From JAWPMT01 sp965267435 (GTDB lineage: Bacteria; Bacteroidota; Bacteroidia; Cytophagales; Cyclobacteriaceae), in contig OZ253960.1 of the NCBI GenBank assembly GCA_965267435.1, forward strand, positions 6,076,001 through 6,140,000: a stretch of 64,000 nucleotides of DNA, written 5' to 3'. Below the pieces are notes generated by a model that worked only from the letters and a program-made list of their open reading frames with translations, was not told where the DNA came from and made no database searches. The translations under genes were made by a program, and so were the position numbers. Of this stretch, positions 51,059-60,968 are shown piece by piece (within the stretch, counting starts at the first letter, position 1; each line of letters opens with the position of its first letter).

Positions 51059-53560
51059 CTATTCATACCTGAGGCTCTCACATGGATTGGCTTTCGAGAC
51101 GCGATCCACCTGGACAAAAAGCAGGCCCAGGATCAAGGCTCCGAGCCCGACGACTGGGAGGACAAACAGCGGCCAGGAGAGGGTCACACGCACGGCATAG
51201 CCGTCCAGCCAACCAGATACAAGGTACCAGCTGAGCGGAATGGCAACCAGCGCCGCACCAAGGATCAGTGCGATGTAGCTACGGGCAAACAATCGGAAAA
51301 TACCCGTCATCGAGGCACCCAATACCTTGCGGATGCCGATTTCTTTCGTCTTCCTGATCAACAGGATAGAGCTCAAGGCAAAGAGGCCGAGACAACTTAG
51401 CAGAATAGCAATGACCGTGAAGATCATCAGTATCTGCCGCAGGAGCTTGTCCTGTTCGTACTGCGACCCAATGTTTTCGTCCAGTAGGAAATAGTTGAAC
51501 GGCGTGCGTGGAAAGGATTCCTGGAACTCACTTCGGACGCTGGCAATCGTTTCCTGAATGTCGGGACCAGACAACTTGACAGAATAGTACCCATAGGGCC
51601 ACTCGGTCTTCCACCGGCTAAGGAAGAGCACCAGCCCTCGATTTTCCTGGATCGTGTGCAGTGGGTGTATCTGGTAATCTTCAAAAATGCCGACGACTCG
51701 AAATTGGATATGTTTGGCGGTGTCCGTGTCAACTCCGTCTGGATGTCCGTAGACAATGCTGTTCAACGCATCCTCCGGATCTTCGAATTCCAGGCGACGC
51801 ATGGCGTGCTCACTTAGCAGGATCGCGGCGGTGTCTGGTGGGTAGTTCTCGCGGAGATTGCGTCCAGCCACTAACTCGATGCCAAAGAATTCGGTGAAAT
51901 TCGCCTCGACCATGCCACTGCCTGATAGGCCGTACGGGGTCCGCTTTTCCGGACGGTAAAACAATCCCATACCCTGTCCATCCGGTTTGCTTGGATATCG
52001 GAGAGAAGCCGTTACATCGGAGATGGAGGGATTGGCCCGCAACCTTTCAAAGAAAGCATCCATTCGCCCTATGTCTGCCGCATCCTGTGGGGCATCCAGC
52101 ACCAGTACCTGATCAGAATCGAAACCGAGGTCTTGGTCCAATACATAGTTGATCTGGTAGTAGATGGCCGCAATCCCAATGATGAGTCCCGTAGTACAGA
52201 TGAATTGAATCCCCATCAATAGGTTTTGAGCGGCCGTGCGGTCCAACTTTCGTCCACCCAATTTACCCTGGAAGATCGCCGTTAGTGGGACACCTCTCAG
52301 CATCAGGTGTTTGAAGAAAGCGACCAGGCCGCTGGTGCCTATCATCGTCGTGACGATCAGCAGCCAGAACCACCATTTCGACAATACAAAGAAGCTTTCG
52401 TATTCCAGTCCGATGGCTCCCAGATAGGAGCTGGCCAACTGACTCACAGTGAGCGCCAGGAAGAAGGAAAGCACCATGATAATGATCGATTCGATCATGT
52501 ATCGCCAGAAGATGCGACCTGTTGAGTCACCCATTACTCGCCGGACGCCTACTTCTCTTACTCTACCTATTAGCTGCGCAGCACTCAGGTTAAAATAGTT
52601 GGCAGCCGCAATGCCACTGATGGCGAAGCCAATTACCAGAACCACGTAGAAAACGTATTTTGGGTATGTCACTGTCCGGATTTTTTCCTGGTTGTCAAAC
52701 CGGCTGAAGTGGACTTCATGCAGGGGCTGAATGATAGGTTCGATATGCACACTCAGTGAGGCTAGCAGTTGGTAAACCCGTGAGTAGTACTCGGGGTATC
52801 GGGCAGTCAATTTTGCTGCCAGTTGCTCGACATTCGCCCGAGGAGGGATTTTGAAAAAAAGTTGATAAGTGGGGAGTTCATAGGAGATGAGCTCACCAGA
52901 TGCCTCCGGCATGGAGAACAATACGTCATACCGCAAAGAGGAATTTAAGGGAGCCTGATAGATGCCCACCACAACTTTGGCGTGTTCACCATTTACGTAG
53001 ATTGTTTTACCAAGAGCAGCCCCATCAGGAAATATCTCTGAAGCGAGGGAGCTACTAAGAACAGCCTGGTCAGGTGCCAGAAGTAACTCGTCACTCTGGG
53101 CCTCGATCATCTCAAAGCTGAAAACATCAAAGAATGAAGGATCTGCCGAAGCAAAAGACCCTACATTCAATACATTCTGATCCACTTGCGGTGAAGGAGA
53201 AATCCACAGTTGATCAAGATTCGCGCGCCATTGTCCGTTGAGAAACACCCGTTGTGTAAAGCGAGCAGCACTCAGCACCTCTGGAAAGTCGCGAGCGATT
53301 TCTTCTCCCACTTTTTCCCAACTATGGCCTAGCTCGAGGTGTTGATCACCATTGGAGTCACTCCAATGAAACTTGCTACCCAGTCGATAGATGTTTTCCG
53401 AGTCCTCGTGGAAGTTGTCGAAGCTCAGGTGATAACCTACGTACTGGACGATGATGAGTGTGGCAGCCATGGCGATGGCGAGGCCACCAATATTGATGGC
53501 AGAGATGCCGGGTGTACGGCGAATGAGGCGCAGGGCGACGAGTAGGTAATTGCGTATCAT
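51059..53560 (-). CDS. ABC transporter permease, MacB/FtsX type (array copy 2)
   Basis: An 833-residue permease with start MIRNYLLVALRLIRRTPG, periplasmic domains between helices, and coupling loops 'RVREVGVRRVMGDSTGRIF' and 'KTKEIGIRKVLGASMTGIF'. It ends NPCESLRYE. It pairs with the copy at 53595 by its N-terminus. The periplasmic domains differ more from the MLKHYL pair than the membrane loops do, which suggests that ligand specificity has diverged. Confidence 0.9.
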   Translation of the reverse strand: MIRNYLLVALRLIRRTPGISAINIGGLAIAMAATLIIVQYVGYHLSFDNFHEDSENIYRLGSKFHWSDSNGDQHLELGHSWEKVGEEIARDFPEVLSAARFTQRVFLNGQWRANLDQLWISPSPQVDQNVLNVGSFASADPSFFDVFSFEMIEAQSDELLLAPDQAVLSSSLASEIFPDGAALGKTIYVNGEHAKVVVGIYQAPLNSSLRYDVLFSMPEASGELISYELPTYQLFFKIPPRANVEQLAAKLTARYPEYYSRVYQLLASLSVHIEPIIQPLHEVHFSRFDNQEKIRTVTYPKYVFYVVLVIGFAISGIAAANYFNLSAAQLIGRVREVGVRRVMGDSTGRIFWRYMIESIIIMVLSFFLALTVSQLASSYLGAIGLEYESFFVLSKWWFWLLIVTTMIGTSGLVAFFKHLMLRGVPLTAIFQGKLGGRKLDRTAAQNLLMGIQFICTTGLIIGIAAIYYQINYVLDQDLGFDSDQVLVLDAPQDAADIGRMDAFFERLRANPSISDVTASLRYPSKPDGQGMGLFYRPEKRTPYGLSGSGMVEANFTEFFGIELVAGRNLRENYPPDTAAILLSEHAMRRLEFEDPEDALNSIVYGHPDGVDTDTAKHIQFRVVGIFEDYQIHPLHTIQENRGLVLFLSRWKTEWPYGYYSVKLSGPDIQETIASVRSEFQESFPRTPFNYFLLDENIGSQYEQDKLLRQILMIFTVIAILLSCLGLFALSSILLIRKTKEIGIRKVLGASMTGIFRLFARSYIALILGAALVAIPLSWYLVSGWLDGYAVRVTLSWPLFVLPVVGLGALILGLLFVQVDRVSKANPCESLRYE

Positions 53561-53594
53561 GACGCTTGGGGTTAAGATGAAAAAATTGCTAAGG

Positions 53595-56084
53595 TCACTC
53601 GTACCTTAGACTCTGGCTGGGATTTGCTCTCGTTACTCGGTAGATCTGGGCAAAGAGCAACGCCAAGATCATGGCGACGAGAGCTATTACTGGAAGCGCG
53701 AATGTCGTCCAGGACAGCTCAATCCTAACGGCGTAGCCGTTGAGCCACTGCGTGGCAAGCCACCAAATCGCGGGAATGGCTATCAGAGAGGTGCCTATCA
53801 CCAGCAAAACATAGCTTCGCGCGTAGAGAGGAAATAAGTTGACGATAGAGGCACCCATGATCTTGCGGATGCCGATCTCTTTGGTCTTTGACAACATCAG
53901 CAAAGACAGTAGCGCAAATAGACCAAGGAAACTGAGAATGATGGCGAGGGTTGTGAAAAGTAGCAATATGCTTCTAAGCAATTCATCTTTTGCGTAATCC
54001 TCCCTTTGAGACTCATCGAGAAGGAAGAAGTCGAATGGTGAGTTGACGAAATGCGCATTGTACTCCTGTTTTACATTGGCTACCAACCCTCGGAAGTTGT
54101 CCGTCTTCACTTTGATGTGGAAGTATCGATACGGCACCGGTTGCAGCTCGTCCGCCAGGGTCATGGCCATCCCACGGTTTTCCTTGATTTCGTGCAGGGG
54201 AAAGACATAGTAGTCCTTGAAGATCCCTATGACCCTGAATTTGTTATGCTCGGCGGTATCGGCATCGAACTCGAAGTGTCTGTATACTGTGGCGTTTAGT
54301 GCCTCTTCATTCGACTTAAATTCCAACCGCTGCACGGCATGTTCGCTCAGGAGAATAGCTTCTTGATCTGGCGGATAGTTCTGACGAAAGTTTCTCCCGG
54401 CGACAACCTCCACTTGAAAATGATCAATGAATGAGGCCGAGACAGGCCCGTTGCCATCAAGGCCGTATGAGCCCTTTTTACCTTCCCGATAGTGCATGCC
54501 CATGTTTTGGACGGTGTGGTTTTCACCTGGGTAGCTCCATGAGCCACATACGCTTTCGACGGCAGGCAGGCGTCTCAACGCATTCATAAATGGACGGATC
54601 TTGTTGGGTGAAAGATTGTCTTGAGGGGCGTCGATCACAATTGTTTGCGAGGCATTGTAGCCCTTGTCATGGTCCATAATAAACCCAACCTGGTTGTGCA
54701 CGATAACGATGGCTATGATCAGTGCGACGGTACAGGTAAACTGCGTGCCCAGCAAGATCTTCTGAAATATTGGGCTCGAAAGGCGTTGAGCGCCTACTGT
54801 CCCCCGGAAGATGCTTATGATCGTAACCCTGCTGATTAACAGCGTTTTCACAATTGCCGTCAAAGCCGCGGTTGTCAACATAGTCATTGCGACCAAAGGG
54901 AAAAACCACCATAGATTGTACAAATAGTTGGGGCCCATGTCTATCCCCATTCCAACCAGGTACGGTTGTGTCAATTGACTCAATGTGATGGCAAATACAA
55001 ATGCTATGATCATCATTATCAACGACTCCAGCAGCCCCTGAAGAAATAGGCTACGGTCTGTGGCACCGATTGCTTTCCGCACACCTACTTCTTGGATGCG
55101 CGAAATAAGCTGTGCATTGGTCAGGTTGAAATAGTTCGCGAGTGCAATCCCACTTATCACCAAACCGATGGCCAGCAAGACATAAAATACAGACCTCGAG
55201 TAGGTGACATTTTCCAGCCGCTCAATATTTGCGTAGCGGTCGAAATGCAAGTCGTCCAAGCGCTGAAAGATGGGGTATACTTCAGGACTTAAATTACTGA
55301 ATTGCTTCAGAGTGGTGGCATGGTATTCAGAGAATTTGCTGGCGATCTTCTTGTAAACAGCTTGCCTGTTCACGCCGGCGACAGTTTTGAAAAAAGCCTC
55401 GTAACCCCAGACGGGCCATAGAAATCGCTTATGGACCGACAAAATCAGATCGTAGTTCAGGGTGCTTTGGGTGCTAGGGTCATAAGTTCCAGTGATCTGA
55501 ATGGGTCGTTTACCATCGAGGTAAATCATCTGCCCAATCGCATTACCTGATGGGAATAATTCATCGGCCAATGCCAGGGAGAGCACCGCGCTATTGGGTT
55601 GTGAAAGTGCCAGATGCCGTTGCCCCTGCATCGGATAGTCGAAAACTTTAAAATAATTGGAGTCTGCAGAGATGAAGTTTTTGACCTTGATTGGGTCACG
55701 TCCAAAATTCTCATCTGGATAGATCCATACCCGATCCACCGATTCATCAAATTTTCCCTCGTGGTAGAGGCCACGCATAAACCACGTCGAGGTTTCGATC
55801 TCGGGAAAGTCGGCTGGTAGCCTCGTTATTATATCATCCCAGGCTCCGGGAATCTCAAGGTGCTGCTGGCCCTTCGAATCATTCCAGTGCCAATCATAAC
55901 CAAGCCGATGGATGTTCTCCCAATCACTCAAGACCGTTCGGTCGAAGTCAAGATGAAAAGAGACGAATTGCAGGATGACCAGCGTGGCGGTCATGGCCAC
56001 TGCCAGCCCAAAGACATTGATCAAGGAGATCAGCTTGTTCCTGCGGAAATTGCGAAGGGCGACGAGTAGGTAATTGCGTATCAT
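53595..56084 (-). CDS. ABC transporter permease, MacB/FtsX type (array copy 1)
   Basis: An 829-residue permease, first of the array in transcription order. N-terminus MIRNYLLVALRNFRRNKLIS, loops 'RIQEVGVRKAIGATDRSLF' and 'KTKEIGIRKIMGASIVNLF', end NPSQSLRYE. The 287 bases upstream are AT-rich and must hold the array promoter, but I could not fix a clear -33/-7 pair. The matching ATPase would have to be encoded elsewhere. Confidence 0.9.
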   Translation of the reverse strand: MIRNYLLVALRNFRRNKLISLINVFGLAVAMTATLVILQFVSFHLDFDRTVLSDWENIHRLGYDWHWNDSKGQQHLEIPGAWDDIITRLPADFPEIETSTWFMRGLYHEGKFDESVDRVWIYPDENFGRDPIKVKNFISADSNYFKVFDYPMQGQRHLALSQPNSAVLSLALADELFPSGNAIGQMIYLDGKRPIQITGTYDPSTQSTLNYDLILSVHKRFLWPVWGYEAFFKTVAGVNRQAVYKKIASKFSEYHATTLKQFSNLSPEVYPIFQRLDDLHFDRYANIERLENVTYSRSVFYVLLAIGLVISGIALANYFNLTNAQLISRIQEVGVRKAIGATDRSLFLQGLLESLIMMIIAFVFAITLSQLTQPYLVGMGIDMGPNYLYNLWWFFPLVAMTMLTTAALTAIVKTLLISRVTIISIFRGTVGAQRLSSPIFQKILLGTQFTCTVALIIAIVIVHNQVGFIMDHDKGYNASQTIVIDAPQDNLSPNKIRPFMNALRRLPAVESVCGSWSYPGENHTVQNMGMHYREGKKGSYGLDGNGPVSASFIDHFQVEVVAGRNFRQNYPPDQEAILLSEHAVQRLEFKSNEEALNATVYRHFEFDADTAEHNKFRVIGIFKDYYVFPLHEIKENRGMAMTLADELQPVPYRYFHIKVKTDNFRGLVANVKQEYNAHFVNSPFDFFLLDESQREDYAKDELLRSILLLFTTLAIILSFLGLFALLSLLMLSKTKEIGIRKIMGASIVNLFPLYARSYVLLVIGTSLIAIPAIWWLATQWLNGYAVRIELSWTTFALPVIALVAMILALLFAQIYRVTRANPSQSLRYE

Positions 56085-56371
56085 AGCATAAAAAAATTTG
56101 ATACACTCAGCTCATGCCAATTTGCATGCACTATTCGTAATATACTAATAATCAAATGATTACATAATTATCCTGTTTTGTCATTGTTCTACTATGGAAC
56201 ACTTTGTTGTTTCAGAGTGGTACAACTACGCACACTTCCTTTGCGATTCCTTCCATCTATTCATTCAGATAATCCTTCAATCCTGCAAATCCTGCTACTG
56301 ACAATGAAGCACAGGATACTTTCTCCCCGGCGCTATTTAAATTACAGATAGAGCCATTTCTTAACCCAACC

Positions 56372-57910
56372 ATGAAAAAAGAGAAGCAATCCCCACCTGA
56401 GAAACTGACCCGCCGACGATTCGTGGCAGGAACGACCGTTGCTGCCGCGGGCATTTCAATCGTTCCATCCCACGTCCTTGGAGGGCCCAGGCACATTCCT
56501 CCCAGTGACAAGATCAATGTCGCCTATATCGGCACGGGAACGCAAGGTTTGCGGGAGTTGCCTAGACTGATTCAGCAGCCCGAAGTACAGGTAACGGCGA
56601 TCTGCGATCCTCAGCAGAAGGCCATCGACTACTACGATTGGAGTCCCACAGGGCTCCTCAATAGTATGCGCGAACTCATCGGCAATCCCAACTGGGAGAC
56701 GGGTGGCAACAATACCATCCCTGGTGGTCGCGACAATGGCCAGCAAATCGTCAATGGCTACTACTCCAGGATCAAAGACGAAAACTACAAGGGTTGCCGG
56801 GCATACCCAGACTTCCGCGAACTGCTGGCGAAAGAAAAGGACATCGACGCGATGAAGATCATGTCGCCGGACCATCTTCACGGCGTGATGGCTATGGCGG
56901 CAATGAAGCGTGGTATTCACGTTACCATGCACAAACCCATCGCCAATCGCCTTATTGAAGCGAAGAAGGTCATCGACCAGGCGAATACATCTGATGTCAC
57001 AACGCATCTGATCGCTTGGGACGCCAATGGTAATATGGACCAGATCACCGCCTGGATTGATGGGGGTGTGATTGGCACTCTGAAAGAGGTCCACAACTGG
57101 TCACATCGGCCCGTGTGGCCACAGTACGCGGAGATCCCCTCCGAAACACCTTCGGTACCCGATGGATTCGACTGGGACCTTTGGTTAGGACCGGAGGCTG
57201 ACCGTGCATATCATCCCAACTACACCAACATGGTCTTTCGCGGGTGGTACGACTTCGGAGGTGGAGCCATGGCAGACATGGGGCATTACAGCCTGTGGAC
57301 AGTCTTTAAGGCATTGAAGCTGGAGGGGCCGACGATCGTTGAGCCCAACTTTGTTCGCGTCTGTACCCTACGTGACAACCTCCGAGCGCACAAGATCCGA
57401 AATGACTACTCTTATCCGTTTGCAAGTAAGGTGCGCTTCCGATACCCAGCAACTGACGATCGAGGGCCGGTAGACCTCTTCTGGTATGATGGGGGTATGA
57501 AACCCAATGTCCCGGACGCCTATTATGAAAAAGACATTGAGTTTCCCGCCGAGGGCATGATGTTCGTCGGCGAGAAGGGCATCATCATGACGTCCGAGTT
57601 CCTCGTGCGGGAGCCGTATGTGTTGGATGGCGATAAGGGCTTGGCGGCGGATATCAATACCGCAGAGCCACCGGAACGTGAGCGTGGCGAAGTGAGGTTT
57701 GTCCGGGGTATCCAGGACAGCGATCAGATAGAGGGTAGCTTCCGGGAGGCGTGGCCCATCACCGAGGCGGTCAATCTTTATAGTGTCGCCTTGCGGGCCA
57801 ATAAGGCCATCAAGTACGACGCCGACAAATTGGAGATTACCAATGATCAGAGCGCCAATGAGTATCTTGATCGTAGCTACAGATCGGGTTGGGAAATCGA
57901 CAAAATTTGA
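56372..57910 (+). CDS. Tat-exported Gfo/Idh/MocA family oxidoreductase
   Basis: A 512-residue NAD(P)-dependent oxidoreductase. A twin-arginine leader (TRRRFVAGTTVAAAGISIVPS) sends it folded to the periplasm. The Rossmann part begins NVAYIGTGTQG and has AICDPQQKA. The catalytic lysine lies in TMHKPIANR, where the family usually has EKP, and a Gfo/Idh C-terminal domain has GGGAMADMGHYSLW. Such exported enzymes oxidise or reduce sugars, often forming 3-keto sugars. It overlaps no gene but is followed after 11 bases by the isomerase, so the two act together. Confidence 0.88.
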   Translation: MKKEKQSPPEKLTRRRFVAGTTVAAAGISIVPSHVLGGPRHIPPSDKINVAYIGTGTQGLRELPRLIQQPEVQVTAICDPQQKAIDYYDWSPTGLLNSMRELIGNPNWETGGNNTIPGGRDNGQQIVNGYYSRIKDENYKGCRAYPDFRELLAKEKDIDAMKIMSPDHLHGVMAMAAMKRGIHVTMHKPIANRLIEAKKVIDQANTSDVTTHLIAWDANGNMDQITAWIDGGVIGTLKEVHNWSHRPVWPQYAEIPSETPSVPDGFDWDLWLGPEADRAYHPNYTNMVFRGWYDFGGGAMADMGHYSLWTVFKALKLEGPTIVEPNFVRVCTLRDNLRAHKIRNDYSYPFASKVRFRYPATDDRGPVDLFWYDGGMKPNVPDAYYEKDIEFPAEGMMFVGEKGIIMTSEFLVREPYVLDGDKGLAADINTAEPPERERGEVRFVRGIQDSDQIEGSFREAWPITEAVNLYSVALRANKAIKYDADKLEITNDQSANEYLDRSYRSGWEIDKI

Positions 57911-57921
57911 AACATGCACCG

Positions 57922-58779
57922 ATGACAACACGCAGATCCTTTTTGAAACAGAGTGGCCTGGCACTGGGTGCTGCAGGCTTTGCAACTCCCCTTGGTATCA
58001 ATTCCCTTTTAAATGAAGACAAAGTGGTAGACTCATTCGGTTTCCAGGTTTGGACGATACGCAAGAAGCTGTTCGAGGATTTCCCGGGCACGCTCAAGAT
58101 GATGGCAGGGCTAGGATACAAGGAGGTGGAAATGTGCTCTCCACTGGGCTACACCAATGCAGGTTTTGGACCATTGAATAGTATGACCGGCCGAGAGATG
58201 CGCACGATCATCGAGGATGCTGGGCTGAAGTGTGAGAGTTCGCATTACCTGATGGGTGAACTACGCGAAAGCCTGGACAATAGAATAGAATGGTCCCAGC
58301 AGATGGGCATCACCCAAATGATGTGTGCGACCTTCGCGCTGCCAAAGGAGGCCTCTATTGATGATTACCGCAGGGCATGTGACGAACTCAATGAGATTGG
58401 TGAGAAGACGAAATCCGCGGGTATCCAAATGGGCTTTCACAACCATCACAATGAATTTGAGAAGCGCGGCGATGAATTGATTTATGAAGCGATGATGGAT
58501 CAGTTGGATCCGGACCTTATCAAAATGCAATTCCAGGTGGCTGTCGTCAACATTGGCTATAACGCCGCCGACTATTTCCGCAAGTACCCGGGCCGTTTTA
58601 TCTCAGCCCATCTCGCCGACTGGTCGGAAGCGAAGGATAGTCAGACTCCTATTGGACAGGGAGACGTTGATTGGGAGGATTTCTTCGAGGCAGCCAAAAT
58701 CGGAGGCCTGAAAAACGTTTTCGTCGAAATGTCGCCAGATACGTTCGAGGCAAGCGCGGAGTACCTGGCTTCCCTATAA
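57922..58779 (+). CDS. Tat-exported sugar phosphate isomerase/epimerase-like protein
   Basis: A 285-residue TIM-barrel protein of the xylose isomerase-like/AP endonuclease 2 superfamily. The twin-arginine leader is MTTRRSFLKQSGLALGAAGF. Barrel motifs include YKEVEMCSPLGY, CESSHYLMGEL, GFHNHHNEFE with metal-binding histidine and glutamate, QFQVAVVNIG, and FISAHLADWSE. ATG 57922 is chosen since it starts the Tat leader; the TTG at 57889 overlaps the previous gene. Paired with the Gfo/Idh oxidoreductase it fits periplasmic sugar conversion. Confidence 0.85.
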   Translation: MTTRRSFLKQSGLALGAAGFATPLGINSLLNEDKVVDSFGFQVWTIRKKLFEDFPGTLKMMAGLGYKEVEMCSPLGYTNAGFGPLNSMTGREMRTIIEDAGLKCESSHYLMGELRESLDNRIEWSQQMGITQMMCATFALPKEASIDDYRRACDELNEIGEKTKSAGIQMGFHNHHNEFEKRGDELIYEAMMDQLDPDLIKMQFQVAVVNIGYNAADYFRKYPGRFISAHLADWSEAKDSQTPIGQGDVDWEDFFEAAKIGGLKNVFVEMSPDTFEASAEYLASL

Positions 58780-58863
58780 GCGGATTCGCAGGGATTGAGA
58801 TTTTTTTCCAAGAGTGCGTTAACAATTGTTGCCGTCGATCGCACTAAGGGGAAAAAGACGCCT

Positions 58864-59331
58864 ATGGACTTTTCATTCATCGCAATTACCGCAGTCCAGC
58901 TGTTGCGGGATTGTAGTTTTAGAACCGCCCTAACTCCGCTTTTTGCCCTCGTGTTGATGATCAACACGCCTACGCTTGCCCTGGAGTCAACAGCATCACT
59001 CGGTGCTGGATATACCGAGGCTGATCACATCACGGAAGTCAGTGATTGTGAGTCGACACCGAACGTGACCGAGGCCAGTGACTGGGATTCATCTACCTCT
59101 GTGAGTCTGTTGACGACCAGAACTTCCAGTGATCTGCTCAACCTCGATGCAGAAGTAGCTGCCTTTGCATGGACCTACTGGTTTTCGCAATGCGTCTACT
59201 ACTATGGAAATCTGGTGGTGGTGCATACATGGCATACCTCCAGCCAGGGTATGAGGAGATGCACAACGATCCGACAAGGATGCGCAGGGGCAGTGGTACG
59301 AGACCTTGGTTGCACGGTTTACGGGTGGTAG
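58864..59331 (+). CDS. Secreted hypothetical protein
   Basis: About 155 residues from ATG 58864, with a hydrophobic stretch (LTPLFALVLMINTPTLALES) that could be a signal peptide, then a Thr/Ser-rich acidic region and a C-terminus with several cysteines and aromatics (WFSQCVYYYG, RRCTTIRQGCAG, LGCTVYGW). No family was recognised. A strong terminator 34 bases after the stop supports a real transcript ending here. A TTG at 58795 would extend it by 23 residues. The unusual composition leaves doubt. Confidence 0.45.
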   Translation: MDFSFIAITAVQLLRDCSFRTALTPLFALVLMINTPTLALESTASLGAGYTEADHITEVSDCESTPNVTEASDWDSSTSVSLLTTRTSSDLLNLDAEVAAFAWTYWFSQCVYYYGNLVVVHTWHTSSQGMRRCTTIRQGCAGAVVRDLGCTVYGW

Positions 59332-59364
59332 CGATGTCGCTGACGGAAAGACACAAAATGGATG

Positions 59365-59387
59365 AGGGCCTCAAGAGGGCCCTTTTT
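59365..59387 (+). terminator. Intrinsic terminator after the secreted hypothetical gene
   Basis: AGGGCC (59365-59370) pairs with GGCCCT (59378-59383), with a flanking T-G pair (59371, 59377) closing a short loop, followed by TTTTT. It separates the isomerase-side transcript from the GNAT gene. Confidence 0.85.
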
Positions 59388-59431
59388 CCGTTGCAACTCG
59401 CCCTTCATTTACAGAACTTACAGGTCGACTG

Positions 59432-59884
59432 ATGGATACATTGACATTCCGCCCAGCGGCCATGACTGAGCTCCCGATCCTGAATTATATCAGCAGGGCC
59501 TCCAAGCAGTACTGGGGTTATCCCGATGAGTGGATGGAGCGGTGGCGCGCCGCGCTGGAGGTCACAGAGATGGACATCAAGAAGGGCCGGGTAGTCGTCG
59601 CCGACCACGAAAGTGCTATCGTCGGATTCGTAAAAGTATTAGAAGGTCAAGGGCAGTATGAGATTGACCACCTGTTTATCCACCCGGATCATATTGGCAA
59701 AGGATACGGTCAACAGTTGCTAGGTGCGGTACTTGAAGCCTGTGGAGACAAGGAGATCATTGTCGTTTCTGACCCTAATTCAGAGGGGTTTTACCAAAAA
59801 ATGGGTTTTGTCACCTATGATCAGGTGGAGAGCTACCCTCCCGGGCGGTACCTGCCAGTGATGAAGCTGGACAAAGGGCTCTAG
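59432..59884 (+). CDS. GNAT-family N-acetyltransferase
   Basis: A 150-residue acetyltransferase using acetyl-CoA. The GNAT core is clear: RPAAMTELPIL at the start, VVADHESAIVGFVKVL (strand pair), IDHLFIHPDHIGKGYGQQLL with the CoA-binding Q/RxxGxG-like motif, and NSEGFYQKMGFVTYD near the end. The acceptor is unknown. It is convergent with the bestrophin gene, two bases apart. Confidence 0.92.
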   Translation: MDTLTFRPAAMTELPILNYISRASKQYWGYPDEWMERWRAALEVTEMDIKKGRVVVADHESAIVGFVKVLEGQGQYEIDHLFIHPDHIGKGYGQQLLGAVLEACGDKEIIVVSDPNSEGFYQKMGFVTYDQVESYPPGRYLPVMKLDKGL

Positions 59885-59886
59885 TA

Positions 59887-60870
59887 TCACATCAGGAAGC
59901 CGTTGTCATCTTTCATTGGCGGCGGGATATTGCTGTCGTCGATCATTTCCCGCATGTCGATTTCGATGCCCCTGGCGATCTGTGTAATGGGCACATCATT
60001 GTAAGTGCCCTCAAACGGATTCTCAGAATAGTCCCCAATCTTCTCCATCAGAAAGAAGATCCAAATGATGAGCCCCGTGACCAGCGGCATCACCCAATAT
60101 TGCCAGCCGCCTTCCATTTTGAATATATCCAACAGGCCGAAGGGTACGAATGAGCTGAAAATGAAAGTCATCCAAAGCGCTGTTGAAGCATACTGCCGGG
60201 GAAAAGGGAAGTTCTTGATCCGCTCGGACTTCCCCTGGTCTTCATAGAAGCTCCTGACGAGATCGTGAAAGGCCATATGACGAAAGTGCTCGAAGTACCC
60301 TTCATCTTTCAATCCTTGCAAGCGATGGGCCTGGTTTCGCATGATCTGCGTCGCCATGTTGGTCTTATCCTTCACCGCAGCGATCTCCTCTGCCGAGATA
60401 TAGTTGCGCAATTCTGATCCCAGGGTATTGTGATAGTCTTCACAAATGGTCGGCTGGTAAAAGCCCAGTCGCTCGCGAACATGCTCCCATGGTTTGCTCA
60501 GCCGTAGCTGATGGCGCAAAGCTGTCATCCAGGCTATATGCCGGTAGATTAACTCCCTTTTGATTTCTGCATCATTATCGCCTTGCACGAATGAAACCAC
60601 CGCCGCACCAAAAGTCCGGCTATTGTTTACGATGCTACCCCAGATCTTGCGAGCCTCCCAGGTGCGGTCGTAGGAGCTGTTATTCTTGAAGCCCAGGTAG
60701 AAAGCCACGGCAATACCAATTATCGTTACAGCGCTCCAGGGGATGGCTATAGACACCCCGAAAAAGAAGGAAGAGGAGGCGATGAAGAGGCCGTAGAGGG
60801 CACCCACGTAAAAGGGTTTCGACGACCATTTGAAAGTAAGCCAAAATCCGTAGTTCCTTCTTGTATACAT
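59887..60870 (-). CDS. Bestrophin-family anion channel
   Basis: A 327-residue bestrophin-like protein (formerly UPF0187). Helices lie near residues 20-38, 40-58, 232-250 and 262-280. The family motifs are GFKNNSSYDRTWEARKIWG after the second helix and 'SENPFEGTYNDVPI' near the end, which is the bestrophin C-terminal signature region. Bacterial homologs are pentameric channels for anions or small cations. Length is normal. It is divergent from the DUF1080 lipoprotein. Confidence 0.92.
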   Translation of the reverse strand: MYTRRNYGFWLTFKWSSKPFYVGALYGLFIASSSFFFGVSIAIPWSAVTIIGIAVAFYLGFKNNSSYDRTWEARKIWGSIVNNSRTFGAAVVSFVQGDNDAEIKRELIYRHIAWMTALRHQLRLSKPWEHVRERLGFYQPTICEDYHNTLGSELRNYISAEEIAAVKDKTNMATQIMRNQAHRLQGLKDEGYFEHFRHMAFHDLVRSFYEDQGKSERIKNFPFPRQYASTALWMTFIFSSFVPFGLLDIFKMEGGWQYWVMPLVTGLIIWIFFLMEKIGDYSENPFEGTYNDVPITQIARGIEIDMREMIDDSNIPPPMKDDNGFLM

Positions 60871-60968
60871 AGGGTAGTAGTTTTTAGTGTGATCTTACCG
60901 CCAATACTAACTCATCTCCCGCACATCGCCATAGGTGGTTTATCTTTAATGCCAAATCAACCTAACTC

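Larger units (their letters stand above)
46026..56084 (-). repeat. Tandem array of four permease genes with 34-nt spacers
   Basis: Four genes of 821-833 codons follow head to tail, each separated by exactly 34 bases (48525-48558, 51025-51058, 53561-53594). Read on the minus strand, the spacers share CATCTAA/CATCTTAACC and the end CAAGCGTC or a close variant before each ATG. The genes fall into two pairs by N-terminus: MLKHYL (46026, 48559) and MIRNYL (51059, 53595). This indicates tandem duplication of gene plus spacer. Confidence 0.75.

Noticed and set aside
56456..57994. Two long minus-strand frames (212 and 205 residues) opposite the Gfo/Idh gene
   Set aside because: They are antisense to an intact Tat oxidoreductase; no domain or leader is visible.
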